From contig NZ_LMIV01000002.1 of NCBI RefSeq assembly GCF_001428865.1, positions 1 to 64,000 of the forward strand: a stretch of DNA of 64,000 nt. The letters run 5' to 3'. Numbering within the stretch: the first letter of the stretch is position 1; each line of letters begins with the position of its first letter. This DNA comes from Sphingomonas sp. Root241. GTDB taxonomy: Bacteria; Pseudomonadota; Alphaproteobacteria; Sphingomonadales; Sphingomonadaceae. The notes under the pieces are model-generated. The model was not told where the DNA came from and did no database searches. It worked only from the letters and a program-made list of their open reading frames with translations. The position numbers were made by a program, and so were the translations under genes. Positions 8,501 to 16,767 of this stretch are shown piece by piece.

Positions 8501-10032
8501 ACGACATCTATTCGATCGAGGACCTCGCGCAGCTCATCTACGACCTCAAGATGATCAACCCGCGCGCGCGGGTCTGCGTCAAACTGGTCAGCTCGGCAGG
8601 CATCGGCACCGTCGCGGCGGGCGTCGCCAAAGCGCATGCCGACGTGATCCTCGTCGCCGGCCATGTCGGCGGCACCGGCGCCAGCCCGCAGACTTCGGTG
8701 AAGTATGCCGGCACGCCGTGGGAAATGGGCCTGACCGAAGTCAACCAGACGCTCACCCTCAACGGCCTGCGTGGCCGGGTGACGCTGCGCACCGATGGCG
8801 GGCTCAAGACGGGGCGCGACATCGTCATCGCCGCAATCCTCGGCGCCGAGGAATTCGGCATCGGCACGCTGAGCCTCGTGGCGATGGGCTGCATCATGGT
8901 GCGCCAGTGCCATTCGAACACCTGCCCGGTCGGCGTCTGCACGCAGGACGAACGGCTGCGCGCGAAATTCGTCGGCACGCCCGAAAAGGTCATCAATCTG
9001 ATGACCTTCATCGCCGAGGAAGTGCGTGAGATCCTCGCCAAATTGGGCTTCAAGAGCCTCGACGAGATCATCGGGCGCACCGAATTGCTCCGCCAGGTCA
9101 GCCGCGGCGCCGAGCATCTCGACGATCTCGACCTCAACCCGATCCTCGCCAAGGTCGATGCCGACGATTCCAACCGGCGCTTCAGCCTCGCCACCTTCCG
9201 CAACGAGGTTCCCGACAGCCTCGACGCGCAGATGATCCGCGACGCAGCGGCAGTGTTCTCGCGCGGCGAGAAGATGCAGCTGACCTATTCGGTGCGCAAC
9301 ACGCACCGCGCGGTGGGCACGCGGCTCTCCTCCGAGGTCACGCGCAAATTCGGCATGTCGACGCTCGCCGACAACCACGTCCAGGTGCGGCTGCGCGGCT
9401 CGGCGGGCCAATCGCTCGGCGCGTTCCTGTGCAAGGGCATCACGCTCGAAGTGTTCGGCGATGCCAACGACTATGTCGGCAAGGGCCTGTCGGGCGGCGT
9501 CATCGTGGTGCGCCCGATGGTGAGCTCGCCGCTCGCCAGCCAGGACAACACGATCATCGGCAACACCGTGCTCTACGGCGCGACTTCAGGCCGTCTGTTC
9601 GCCGCCGGACAGGCCGGCGAGCGCTTCGCGGTGCGCAATTCGGGCGCCGAAGTGGTGGTCGAGGGCTGCGGCGCCAATGGCTGCGAATACATGACCGGCG
9701 GCACCGCGGTGGTGCTCGGCAAGGTCGGCATGAACTTCGGCGCCGGCATGACCGGCGGCATGGCCTTCGTCTATGACGCAGATGGCAGCTTCGCCGCCCG
9801 CGCCAATCCCGAAAGCATCGTCTGGCAGCGCCTCGCCTCGGCGCATTGGGAAGCGAAGCTGCGCGGGCTCGTGGAGGCACATGCCGACTCGACCGACAGC
9901 AAATGGTCGCAGGGTATCCTCGAGGACTGGGACCGCGTGATCGGGCTTTTCTGGCAAGTCGTGCCGAAGGAAATGCTCACCCGGCTTTCGCACCCGCTCG
10001 ACGATGCAGTGGAGGCCGTGGCGGCCGAGTGA
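5527..10032 (+). CDS. gltB: Glutamate synthase, large (alpha) subunit
   Basis: A 1501-residue GOGAT large subunit, normal length. The N-terminal amidotransferase nucleophile is Cys24 in EGDACGVGM, so a propeptide of about 23 residues must be removed to expose it. The FMN-binding synthase domain lies in the second half, with the [3Fe-4S] ligands Cys1122, Cys1128 and Cys1133 in the CX5CX4C pattern. The C-terminal right-handed beta-helix (GXXGXXG repeats such as GCGANGCEYMTGGTAVVLG) follows. It hydrolyses glutamine and channels ammonia to 2-oxoglutarate. The start overlaps the DUF2059 stop; an in-frame extension upstream lies inside gltD and the DUF2059 gene and is rejected. Confidence 0.96.
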   Translation: MTDSERTRLAREGMYRPEFEGDACGVGMVAATDGQPSRRVVQSAIDALKAVWHRGAVDADGKTGDGAGIHVDLPVRFFDDAIAAGGHRVMPNRLAVGMIFLPRTDLGAQESCRTIVESEVIEAGYTIYGWRQVPVDVSVIGMKAQATRPEIEQIMIAGPMPDAVDAAEFEKNLYLVRRRIEKRVIAAQISGFYICSLSTRSIIYKGLFLAESLSEFYPDLKDERFTSRVAIFHQRYSTNTFPQWWLAQPFRCLAHNGEINTIRGNKNWMLSHEIKMASIAFGEQSEDIKPVIPAGASDTAALDAVFEAICRSGRDAPTAKLMLVPEAWDDDTPESHLAMYKYLASVMEPWDGPAALAMTDGRWAVAGVDRNALRPLRYTQTSDGLLIVGSETGMVQISESSVVAKGRMGPGQMIAVDLDKGVLFDDAAIKDRIAGEANYAAMIGEFITIDDLPAPADQPGHYDRAELTRRQVAAGQTLEDMELILAPMVETAKEAIGSMGDDTPLAVISDKPRLISQFFRQNFSQVTNPPIDSLRERQVMTLRTRFGNLANILDPEGAPGRVLVLESPVLTNADWHRLRAHFGAQSAEIDCTFDAKGGPEALREAIKRIRYEAEQAVRAGCTELFLTDEHLGVDKVAIAGVLAAAAVHTHLVRRGLRSYASVNVRSAECLDTHYYAVLIGVGATTVNAYLAEASIADRQARGLFGDLSLAECLERHRKAIDEGLLKILSKMGIAVISSYRGGYNFEAVGLSRALVNDLFPGMPAKISGEGYASLHLSAIMRHEAAFDRAVAALPIGGFYRQRHGGETHAYSAQLMHLLQTAVSTDSYSSYLQFARGVRDMPPVYLRDLLEFNFPNEGVAIDQVEAITEIRKRFVTPGMSLGALSPEAHETLAIAMNRIGAKAVSGEGGEDRLRYKPYENGDNANSVIKQIASGRFGVTAEYLNACDEIEIKVAQGAKPGEGGQLPGFKVTEFIAKLRHATPGVTLISPPPHHDIYSIEDLAQLIYDLKMINPRARVCVKLVSSAGIGTVAAGVAKAHADVILVAGHVGGTGASPQTSVKYAGTPWEMGLTEVNQTLTLNGLRGRVTLRTDGGLKTGRDIVIAAILGAEEFGIGTLSLVAMGCIMVRQCHSNTCPVGVCTQDERLRAKFVGTPEKVINLMTFIAEEVREILAKLGFKSLDEIIGRTELLRQVSRGAEHLDDLDLNPILAKVDADDSNRRFSLATFRNEVPDSLDAQMIRDAAAVFSRGEKMQLTYSVRNTHRAVGTRLSSEVTRKFGMSTLADNHVQVRLRGSAGQSLGAFLCKGITLEVFGDANDYVGKGLSGGVIVVRPMVSSPLASQDNTIIGNTVLYGATSGRLFAAGQAGERFAVRNSGAEVVVEGCGANGCEYMTGGTAVVLGKVGMNFGAGMTGGMAFVYDADGSFAARANPESIVWQRLASAHWEAKLRGLVEAHADSTDSKWSQGILEDWDRVIGLFWQVVPKEMLTRLSHPLDDAVEAVAAE

Positions 10033-10101
10033 TCGGTTCAGCCTAGGCTAAGGCATCGGAACGCATATATGATGGTCATCCTGACGACTCGGGAGAATGT
10101 C

Positions 10102-10524
10102 ATGCGTCTCGTCCCCGTTGCCGCTATTCTGTGCGCCCTTGCCGTCCCCGCCGCCGCGCAATCGCGCGCCGAGACCGATGCCGTGCGCCGGCTGAACGAT
10201 CCGATGGTGCAGGAAGGCGTCGCGATGGCGATGAGCGCGCTGGCGGGCATCGTGCTCGACACCAGGGTCGGGCCGCTGGCGCGCTATGCCGATCCGGACG
10301 AGGATATCCGGCCCTCGGATACGCTGCGCGACGTCGAACGCCGCAGGGACCCGCATTTCGAAACCAAGCTCCACGACCGGACGCGCCGCGCGGTCGGCAC
10401 CGTGGGCGCGGTGTCCAGCGATGCGCTGGCGATGAGCGGCGAACTGGCACGCACCGCCAACCGGCTGCGCGCGGCGCTGGCGCCGCTCGCGAGCATGGCC
10501 GAGGCCTATAGCGACGATAATTGA
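10102..10524 (+). CDS. Small secreted protein of unknown function
   Basis: A 140-residue protein with a clean signal peptide (MRLVPVAAILCALAVPAAAQ, cleavage after residue 19). The mature part is mostly predicted helix with several Arg/Asp pairs and no cysteine. I do not recognise the family. The ATG at 10102 is chosen because CGGGAG stands seven bases upstream and the signal peptide starts there. It follows gltB by 69 bases on the same strand and precedes the GST-like gene by 45 bases, so it may be read through from gltB. Confidence 0.65.
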   Translation: MRLVPVAAILCALAVPAAAQSRAETDAVRRLNDPMVQEGVAMAMSALAGIVLDTRVGPLARYADPDEDIRPSDTLRDVERRRDPHFETKLHDRTRRAVGTVGAVSSDALAMSGELARTANRLRAALAPLASMAEAYSDDN

Positions 10525-10569
10525 CGCATCCGCTGGACGCGCCGCGCGTCCACGCTAGATACGAGTTGC

Positions 10570-11241
10570 ATGTGGCAACTCCTGCAATTCCCGCTCTGTC
10601 CGTTTTCCCGCAAGGTCCGGCTGCTGCTCGGCGAGAAGGGCATCGGCTATGAGCCGGTGCGCGAATCGCCCTGGCTGCGGCGCGACGAGTTCCTCGACCT
10701 GAATCCCACCGGCCAGGTGCCGGTGATGGTCGATACCGAGCGCGGCGTGACCTTGATCGATTCGACCGTGATCTGCGAGTTCTTCGAGGAGACGGTCAGC
10801 AAGAACGCGATGATCAACGGCACCGCTACCGATCGTGCCGAGATCCGCCGGCTGGTGATCTGGTTCGACGACCATTTCTACGGCGACATCACCGCGCCCT
10901 TGCTCCACGAACGGATGATCAAGCGCGTGGTCCACAAAACCGCCCCCGATGCCAAGGCGCTGCGCGAGGCGATGAAGGCGGCGGTCGCGCACCTCGATTA
11001 TATCGATTACCTGCTCGACCATCGCACCTGGCTCGCGGGCCCGACGATGAGCCTCGCCGATCTCGCCGCCGCGGCGCAGATCTCGATCGCCGACTATCTC
11101 GGCGGGATCGACTGGAAGAGCCACGATCAGGCCAAGCGCTGGTATGTCGGCATGAAGAGCCGCCCGAGCTTCCGGCCGCTGCTGTCCGAACGGATGGAGG
11201 GGATTCCGCCGCCCGCGGATTACGAGAAGCTGGACGTGTAG
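10570..11241 (+). CDS. Glutathione S-transferase-fold protein, FzlA-like
   Basis: A 223-residue two-domain GST-fold protein: an N-terminal thioredoxin-like domain (LCPFSRKVRLLLGEKGIGY, then NPTGQVPVMVD) and an all-helical C-terminal domain ending in GIPPPADYEKLDV. The CPFSRKVRL start and the Pro-rich acidic tail resemble FzlA, the FtsZ-binding division regulator of Caulobacter, which is conserved in alphaproteobacteria. A generic GST cannot be excluded. It is the last plus-strand gene before a convergent UrcA-family gene. Confidence 0.65.
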   Translation: MWQLLQFPLCPFSRKVRLLLGEKGIGYEPVRESPWLRRDEFLDLNPTGQVPVMVDTERGVTLIDSTVICEFFEETVSKNAMINGTATDRAEIRRLVIWFDDHFYGDITAPLLHERMIKRVVHKTAPDAKALREAMKAAVAHLDYIDYLLDHRTWLAGPTMSLADLAAAAQISIADYLGGIDWKSHDQAKRWYVGMKSRPSFRPLLSERMEGIPPPADYEKLDV

Positions 11242-11248
11242 GCCCGAA

Positions 11249-11312
11249 CGCGTCGAGAGGAGGCGATCTGCGATATAAACTGCATTTGCAGATCCCCATC
11301 ACCCTCGACGCG
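11249..11312. repeat. Nested inverted repeat between convergent genes
   Basis: The outer arms CGCGTCGAG (11249) and CTCGACGCG (11304) are perfect complements, and inside them GATCTGC (11265) and GCAGATC (11288) pair as well. The element fills the gap between the GST-like gene and the convergent UrcA-family gene, so it may act as a two-way terminator, although no T-run follows either arm. Confidence 0.5.
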
Positions 11313-11323
11313 CCTCGTACCTG

Positions 11324-11641
11324 TCAGCGGCCGCCTCCGGCCATTTGCGCGCGGCTGGCCTGCGCGGCGACGGCCTGGTTGCGCAGCGCCGCGACTTCAG
11401 CGGTCTTTTTGATGACGCAGCGCCGCGCGGCGAACTGACGCCCCGTGTCGACCGTGGCCTCGGACGCAAGACAGACCGACCGGATCGCCCCTGCAAGACG
11501 GCGATCGAGCGTCTTGATGCCCGCCTTCGTCTGCAGGTTCAGGTCGGCATGAACGACGCGAACCACCGGCTTCGCCTCCTGCGCATGCGCCGCGACCGGC
11601 AACAGCGCCAACACGGTCAGGGCCATTTTGAAAATCTTCAT
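11324..11641 (-). CDS. UrcA family protein
   Basis: A 105-residue secreted protein: signal peptide MKIFKMALTVLALLPVAAHA, then the short UrcA-type body with the paired cysteines (SVCLAS and RRCVIKK) typical of this small family of unknown function, found widely in sphingomonads and Caulobacterales. On the minus strand GAAGAGGAG lies nine bases before the ATG, which fixes the start. It is divergent from the LysR-type gene 99 bases away, a layout that often marks a regulator and its target, but there is no direct evidence of control. Confidence 0.8.
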   Translation of the reverse strand: MKIFKMALTVLALLPVAAHAQEAKPVVRVVHADLNLQTKAGIKTLDRRLAGAIRSVCLASEATVDTGRQFAARRCVIKKTAEVAALRNQAVAAQASRAQMAGGGR

Positions 11642-11740
11642 CTCGATTGCTCCTCTTCGTTCCGAGGGCTTCCAGATGCGCCGCTCCGGTAAGCGGGACC
11701 AGCAAATCGCTGGGCTACAGATATAAATTGTGCTTATATC

Positions 11741-12670
11741 ATGCGCATGCCTACCTTGCCTCCGCTCGCTGCCGTTCGCGTCTTCGAGGCCGCCGCACGT
11801 CACGAGAATTTCAGCCGGGCGGCGGACGAGCTCGCGATGACGCAAGCGGCGGTAAGCTATCAGATGAAGGTGCTCGAGGAGCGGCTGGGCGCCACGTTGT
11901 TCGTTCGCCATGGCCGCGGGATGACGCTCACCGAGCTGGGCCGCAGGATCGCCCCGCAGGTCACCGCCGCCTTCCATACGCTGCAGGAAGCTTTCGCGAT
12001 CGCGCGCACCGAGAGCGACACGATCCTCTCGATCACCGCGCCGCGCACGTTCGCCACCAACTGGCTTGCCGGCCGGCTCGGCACCTTTCACGCCGCCCGG
12101 CCCGACCTGACCGTCAGGCTGGATGTATCCGACCAGCTGATCGATCTCGCCTCGAGCGAGTTCGACGCGGCGATCCGGGGCATGCCCTGCCCCACGCCGG
12201 GTCTGGTATCGCATTTTCTGATGCGGATGCCCGTGACGCCGCTGGTCAGCCCATCCTTCCTCGCGTCCCACAAGCTGTCGACGCCGGAGGATCTGTTCTC
12301 GGTCCCGCGCCTCTCGCCGGAAGACGATTGGTGGGATCTGTGGTTTGAGTCACTTCCCGGGCCGGAAGCGCAGCAGCGATCCGGCCCGGCAATCCGGTTC
12401 GAATCGCAAGTGCTCGACGGGCATGCCGCCATTGCCGGCCACGGCGTCGGGATCCTCTCCCCGCCCATGTTCAGGTCGGCGATCGACGCAGGACTGCTGG
12501 TCCAGCCGTTCCCGCATGTCGCCACCTACAGGAACGCCTATTGGCTGGTTTATCCCGAGCATAAGCGGTCGCTGGCGAAGATCCGGGCGCTGCGCGATTG
12601 GCTGCTCGCGGCTGTCAGAGAGGCGGCTGGAGACGATATGACCCTATTGACGCCGTTACCGTCGCTTTAG
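11741..12670 (+). CDS. LysR-type transcriptional regulator (GcvA-like)
   Basis: A 309-residue LysR-family regulator. The N-terminal winged helix-turn-helix is plain (residues 20-62: NFSRAADELAMTQAAVSYQM, then LEERLGATLFVR), followed by the two-lobed effector domain. The PLAAVRVFEAAARHENFSRAA start and the WLAGRLGTFH segment match the GcvA/AmpR subgroup. The effector is unknown. The start could be the ATG at 11741 or the one two codons later. It faces away from the UrcA-family gene. Confidence 0.88.
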   Translation: MRMPTLPPLAAVRVFEAAARHENFSRAADELAMTQAAVSYQMKVLEERLGATLFVRHGRGMTLTELGRRIAPQVTAAFHTLQEAFAIARTESDTILSITAPRTFATNWLAGRLGTFHAARPDLTVRLDVSDQLIDLASSEFDAAIRGMPCPTPGLVSHFLMRMPVTPLVSPSFLASHKLSTPEDLFSVPRLSPEDDWWDLWFESLPGPEAQQRSGPAIRFESQVLDGHAAIAGHGVGILSPPMFRSAIDAGLLVQPFPHVATYRNAYWLVYPEHKRSLAKIRALRDWLLAAVREAAGDDMTLLTPLPSL

Positions 12671-12710
12671 GCTGCCAACCTTTCGAACGCTTGGGATTCA
12701 TGCGCCTACA

Positions 12711-13109
12711 TTAGGAAGCGCGGACGCTCGCCCAGGCGGTGCCGATTTCCTCGAGGCTGGCCGCGGCTTCGCGGAAGGGAGCGGGATCGCTGCCGAGGCT
12801 GGCATGGATGACCTGCTGGCGAATGCCGTGATAGAAGGTCGCCAGGGTCCGCGAGACTTCGCCGCCCTTGTCGAAATCGAGTCCCGCCTCCAGCGCGAAC
12901 AGGATGGCCGTGGCGCGCGAGACGCGCTCGCTCTTGATCTGGACCTGCCGCCCCTCGGCAGCGCAGGCGGCGGCGCGCAGCGCGGCGACGCCTTCCTCGT
13001 AGAGCAGGCCGACGAGACGGTGCGGGTCCGCGCCCGTCGTGCGGCCGGTCAGGTCGATCTGGCGATAGGTGGCGGCAGGATTGGCAAGCGCGGTCGCGTA
13101 GCGGGTCAT
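12711..13109 (-). CDS. fliS: Flagellar secretion chaperone FliS
   Basis: A 132-residue helical chaperone that binds the flagellin C-terminus in the cytoplasm and prevents early polymerisation. The N-terminal YATALANPAATYRQ and the LLYEEGVAALRAA segment are characteristic, and length is normal. It starts five bases after the fliD stop and is the last gene of the long minus-strand block, so it is almost certainly co-transcribed with fliD from the sigma-28-like promoter upstream of that gene. It ends 41 bases from the convergent LysR-type gene. Confidence 0.9.
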   Translation of the reverse strand: MTRYATALANPAATYRQIDLTGRTTGADPHRLVGLLYEEGVAALRAAACAAEGRQVQIKSERVSRATAILFALEAGLDFDKGGEVSRTLATFYHGIRQQVIHASLGSDPAPFREAAASLEEIGTAWASVRAS

Positions 13110-13113
13110 CGCA

Positions 13114-14544
13114 TCAATCGTCCGAATTCCACGCCGCGATCTGCTGGGTGAGGAAGCTCTGCGTCGATTTGTACGCCGCCACCTTCGAATCCATCGCCGC
13201 AAATTGCTGGGTCATCCGCGCGCGCATGGTCTCCGCCGCGGCGAGTGCGTCCGCTTTGTCGTCGGCGACGTCTTCTTGCGCGTCGTCATAGAGCGCCAGG
13301 CTTGCGGCGAGGCCGGTGGGCCGGCCGAAACGCGAGTCCGAAGCCTTGCCGATGGCAGTTTCGGCGATTTTGGAGAGCGCCGTGGTGAGGCCGGCGCCGC
13401 CGGCGAACATCGCCTCGAGCTGATCGGGATAGGTGTTCAACACCTTCGAGAGCCGCGCCGAATCGACTCGCAGTGTGCCGTCGCGCTGCGTGGCGACACC
13501 GATGTCCGCGAGCTTGCCCGGGACATCGTCGGTGGCGCCGGGCAGCAGGATGGTGAGCGACAGTCCCTTGAGCTGGCGCAGCAGCTCCTTCGCCGCCGGA
13601 TCGCCCCGCAGCTCGCCCGAAATCGGGTCCACAGCAGCCTTCACCATCTTGTATATCTGGTTGTAGGTCTCGACGAAATTGGCGACCGCCTCGCCCAGCT
13701 CGGTGGTGGGCCGCGTCGAGCCGATGGCCACCTTGGTGCCCACCGAAGCGGCGACGAGATCGAGCCGCACGCCCGGGATCAGGTTCGAGATGTTGTTGGT
13801 CGGATAGGTGACGTCGACGCCGTCGAGCGAGACGAGCGCATTCTGGGCTGCCGCGTTGATCGTCGAACCGCTCGCGTCGCGGCCGATATCCAGGCTCGCC
13901 AGAGCGCCGCTGCCCGAAAGCTCGAACGCCTGCGAGGCACCGGTGGCGCTCTTGACCACCAGCCGCGCGCCGTTGCCGTCGGTGATCACCGATGCGGTGA
14001 TGCCGGGCTTCGCGGCATTGATGGCGTCGGCGACGCCCTGAAGCGTGTCGTGCGCGGCATCGATCGTGATCGTGATCGGAGCGCCGGTCCCCGCGGTGAA
14101 GTCGGTCATCGCGCCGTCGGCGACCGTGGCGGTGCCTAAGGTGAGGGTCAGCGTGCCGGTGCCGATCACGCTAGCGGCACCGTCGGCGAAGGCGGCGGTG
14201 CTGGCGACCTGGCCCTGGGCGAGCTGGCGGACTTCGATGCTGGCGTTCAACCCGGCGAGCGTCGCGCCGGGAAGCCGGGTCACCCTGACGATGCCGGTGT
14301 TCGCGCTGCTGGGTTGGGTGGCAAGCGTGCCGCTCGTGGTAAGCTGCGAGAGCGCATTCGCGAAATCGCTGATCCCGCTCCGCACTTCGCTGACCTTCGA
14401 TATCTGCGCGGTCAGCTTCTCGCTTTTCGCGGTCAGCGAAGCGTTCTTGTTGGCGAAGGAGGCATCGACGAGTTGGCCGACCAGCGACGTGATGTCGATG
14501 CCCGATCCGGTGCCCAGAGTCTTCGCAATCGATTCGATGGCCAT
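13114..14544 (-). CDS. fliD: Flagellar filament cap protein FliD (HAP2)
   Basis: A 476-residue filament cap that folds flagellin subunits at the growing tip. The N-terminus (GTGSGIDITSLVGQLVDASF) is the standard FliD_N signature and the C-terminal coiled coil ends in QSFLTQQIAAWN. The ATG at 14544 is preferred to one six codons upstream because CAGGGGGAA lies just before it. The mature protein is of average size, with a short variable centre. A sigma-28-like promoter overlaps the end of flhB and would give a leader of about 13 bases. Confidence 0.93.
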   Translation of the reverse strand: MAIESIAKTLGTGSGIDITSLVGQLVDASFANKNASLTAKSEKLTAQISKVSEVRSGISDFANALSQLTTSGTLATQPSSANTGIVRVTRLPGATLAGLNASIEVRQLAQGQVASTAAFADGAASVIGTGTLTLTLGTATVADGAMTDFTAGTGAPITITIDAAHDTLQGVADAINAAKPGITASVITDGNGARLVVKSATGASQAFELSGSGALASLDIGRDASGSTINAAAQNALVSLDGVDVTYPTNNISNLIPGVRLDLVAASVGTKVAIGSTRPTTELGEAVANFVETYNQIYKMVKAAVDPISGELRGDPAAKELLRQLKGLSLTILLPGATDDVPGKLADIGVATQRDGTLRVDSARLSKVLNTYPDQLEAMFAGGAGLTTALSKIAETAIGKASDSRFGRPTGLAASLALYDDAQEDVADDKADALAAAETMRARMTQQFAAMDSKVAAYKSTQSFLTQQIAAWNSDD

Positions 14545-14562
14545 CGTTTCCCCCTGTCCCAA

Positions 14563-14589
14563 TAAGCGGCCGCGCAGGCGCGCGCTTTA
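14563..14589 (-). promoter_or_regulatory. Sigma-28 (FliA)-type promoter of fliD-fliS
   Basis: On the minus strand TAAAGCGC, 11 bases, then GCCGCTTA, close to the known sigma-28 consensus TAAAGTTT-N11-GCCGATAA with the spacing exact. It overlaps the last codon of flhB and places the start of transcription about 13 bases before the fliD ATG. The same pattern precedes flgM, fliC and motA. Confidence 0.65.
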
Positions 14590-15720
14590 GGCCGGACGCT
14601 CCATTTTCTCGCCATTCTCGTCGAACAGGGCGCCGGCGGGCACGGTGACCGGCGGCTGGCCGCCGCCCGCCCGCTGGTTGACCCCGAACACGAAGGCGAG
14701 AACCGTCGCGATGGCGAGATAGAGGTCGTCACGAACCTCCTGCCCTTCGCGGCTGGTGTAATAAACGGCGCGGGCAAGCTGCGGATATTCGAGCACCGGC
14801 ACTTCGAATTCGCCGGCGAGTTCGCGGATCGCGAGCGCGGTCTGGCCGCGGCCCTTGGCGACGACCACCGGCACCTGGTCCTTGCCCGAATCATAGCGCA
14901 AGGCGACCGAGAAGTGCGTCGGGTTGGTGAGCACCACATGCGCGGTGGCGACCGCTTTCCGGTAGCCACCCTTGAGGATCTCGCGCTGGCGTGCGCGCTG
15001 CTGGGCCTTCAATTCGGGCGAGCCCTCGGTTTCCTTATGCTCTTCCCTGACCTCCTGCTTGGTCATGCGGAGCTGGCGGAAGTGGCGGACCATCTGGATC
15101 GGCAGGTCGACGCCGGCGATGATCAGCAGTCCACCGGCCATGACGAACATCAAGGTGAGGAACTGGCCGCTCAGCGATCCGACGGCACCGTGCAGGTCCG
15201 ACGAGACCAGCCCGAGCGAGCGATGCGTGATCGAACGCAGCATCCAATAGCCCATCGCGCCGAGCAGGCCGACCTTGAGCAAGGACTTGCCCATCTCGAT
15301 CCAGCCGGTCGGGCCGAACATCCGCTTGAGCCCCGAGGCCGGATTGATCCGCGAACCCTTGGGCGCGAACAATTTGTTGTTCCAGCCGATCGAGCCGAGC
15401 CCGGCCTGGCTGAGGATCGCGGCGATCACGGTGAGCGCGAACAGCCCCGCGAGCGACGGGGCGAGCTTCCATCCCGCCGATGCCAGCGGCCGCCACGGCT
15501 CGAAATTCTCGACATCGCCGCGCCCGAACGAGAAACTCGCGGTCATCACTTCCTTGCATGCGCCGATCAGCGAGGGGCCGAGCAACGCCATCCATGCGCA
15601 GCCGGCCAGGATCACGATCGCAGTGCCGAAATCCCTGGATTTGAGAAGCTGGCCTTCCTCTGCCGCCTTGCGCTTGCGCTTCGGTGTCGGGGCTTCCGTC
15701 TTTTCGCCGAAGCTCTCCAT
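14587..15720 (-). CDS. flhB: Flagellar export switch protein FlhB
   Basis: A 377-residue inner-membrane component of the flagellar type III export gate that switches substrate class from rod/hook to filament. Four membrane segments occupy residues about 30-210; the cytoplasmic domain contains the self-cleavage site NPTH (residues 266-269). The Lys/Arg-rich N-terminus TEAPTPKRKRKAAEEGQ is typical. The start overlaps the fliR stop by one base (ATGA on the minus strand), so it is coupled to fliR. Confidence 0.95.
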   Translation of the reverse strand: MESFGEKTEAPTPKRKRKAAEEGQLLKSRDFGTAIVILAGCAWMALLGPSLIGACKEVMTASFSFGRGDVENFEPWRPLASAGWKLAPSLAGLFALTVIAAILSQAGLGSIGWNNKLFAPKGSRINPASGLKRMFGPTGWIEMGKSLLKVGLLGAMGYWMLRSITHRSLGLVSSDLHGAVGSLSGQFLTLMFVMAGGLLIIAGVDLPIQMVRHFRQLRMTKQEVREEHKETEGSPELKAQQRARQREILKGGYRKAVATAHVVLTNPTHFSVALRYDSGKDQVPVVVAKGRGQTALAIRELAGEFEVPVLEYPQLARAVYYTSREGQEVRDDLYLAIATVLAFVFGVNQRAGGGQPPVTVPAGALFDENGEKMERPA

Positions 15721-16490
15721 CAGCCGAGCACCAGCCGGGGCGCGGCGTCGAGCGCCTCGCGGACGATGACGAGGAGGTAATCGCCCATCGCAGGGAGGGC
15801 GAGAAGGATCGCTACCACGCCCATCGCAAGGCTGGCAGGCAGGCCGACCGCGAACAGGTTGAGCGCGGGCGCGGCGCGGCTGAGCATCCCGACGACGACG
15901 TTGAGGCACAGCAAAAGAAAGCCGACGGGAAGTGCGAGCAGCAGCCCGGCGAGAAAGGCGTAGCCGCCGAACAGGGCGATGCTCAGCAGCCGCTCGGGCG
16001 CGATCCATGCGCCGGGAGGCATCGCTTCATAGCTGCGCACGACGAGGTCGACCAGGACTAGATGCCCGTCGACCGCGAGGAAGAGCAAGGTCAGCAGCAG
16101 CGAGAGGAACTGGCCGAGCGCCGGAGTCGAATGGCCGCTGGTCGGGTCGACGGCATTGGCGAAGCCGAGCCCCATCGACATGCCGATCACTTCGCTGGCG
16201 ATCAGCGGCGCCGAGAAGGCGATCTGGAGCACGAAGCCGATCGCGAGGCCGATCAGCGCCTCCGCGGCGACCGCGAGCATCGTGGTGAGCGAGAAGATCT
16301 CGGCGGGTGGCGTGATGTGGGTGGTGTTGATCACCAATATGCCGATCGCGCCGGTCAGCGCGATGCGCGCCGGCAGCGGAATCGCGATCGCGCTGAACAC
16401 GGGGGCGGCGACGAACGCCGCGCCGATCCGCACCATCGCGAACAGCAAGGTCCAGAGCTGCGGCTCGATCGAGAGGCCGAAGCCCATCAT
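15720..16490 (-). CDS. fliR: Flagellar export gate protein FliR
   Basis: A 256-residue inner-membrane protein of the FliPQR export channel. It is very hydrophobic with about six membrane segments and carries family features such as GEALIGLAIGF-like (EALIGLAIGFVLQIAFSAP) in the middle. Two adjacent ATG codons open the frame; either could be used. It begins three bases after fliQ ends and its stop overlaps the flhB start. Confidence 0.93.
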   Translation of the reverse strand: MMGFGLSIEPQLWTLLFAMVRIGAAFVAAPVFSAIAIPLPARIALTGAIGILVINTTHITPPAEIFSLTTMLAVAAEALIGLAIGFVLQIAFSAPLIASEVIGMSMGLGFANAVDPTSGHSTPALGQFLSLLLTLLFLAVDGHLVLVDLVVRSYEAMPPGAWIAPERLLSIALFGGYAFLAGLLLALPVGFLLLCLNVVVGMLSRAAPALNLFAVGLPASLAMGVVAILLALPAMGDYLLVIVREALDAAPRLVLG

Positions 16491-16493
16491 TGC

Positions 16494-16763
16494 CTATTTC
16501 ACCAGATCGGGAATGCGCTCGAAGATGCTCGTGGTGAAGTCACCGAGCAGGCCGAGGATCATGCCGCCGAAGATCACCAGGCTCACCGCCACGACGATCA
16601 GCTTGGGGACGAAGGTGAGCGTCTGTTCCTGGATCGAGGTCGCCGCCTGCACCATGCCGAGGATCAGGCCCGAGAGCAAAGCCGGCAGCAGGATCGGCGC
16701 CGAGGCGAGCGCGAGGACCCACATCGCCTCGCGCGCGACGGTGAGGAAGTAGTCCGCGTCCAT
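16494..16763 (-). CDS. fliQ: Flagellar export gate protein FliQ
   Basis: An 89-residue protein with two membrane hairpin segments, the standard length of FliQ. The motif APILLPALLSGLILGMVQAATSIQEQTL is the family core (quoted here in overlapping part: SGLILGMVQAATSIQEQTL). It forms the lower ring of the FliPQR export channel. It starts four bases after the fliP stop. Confidence 0.95.
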   Translation of the reverse strand: MDADYFLTVAREAMWVLALASAPILLPALLSGLILGMVQAATSIQEQTLTFVPKLIVVAVSLVIFGGMILGLLGDFTTSIFERIPDLVK

Positions 16764-16767
16764 GCGG

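Noticed and set aside
5380..9411. Very long open frame antisense to gltB
   Set aside because: The opposite strand of gltB is open over 1343 codons, but its product is rich in His/Arg/Asp without any known domain. It is the expected shadow of a GC-rich gene.
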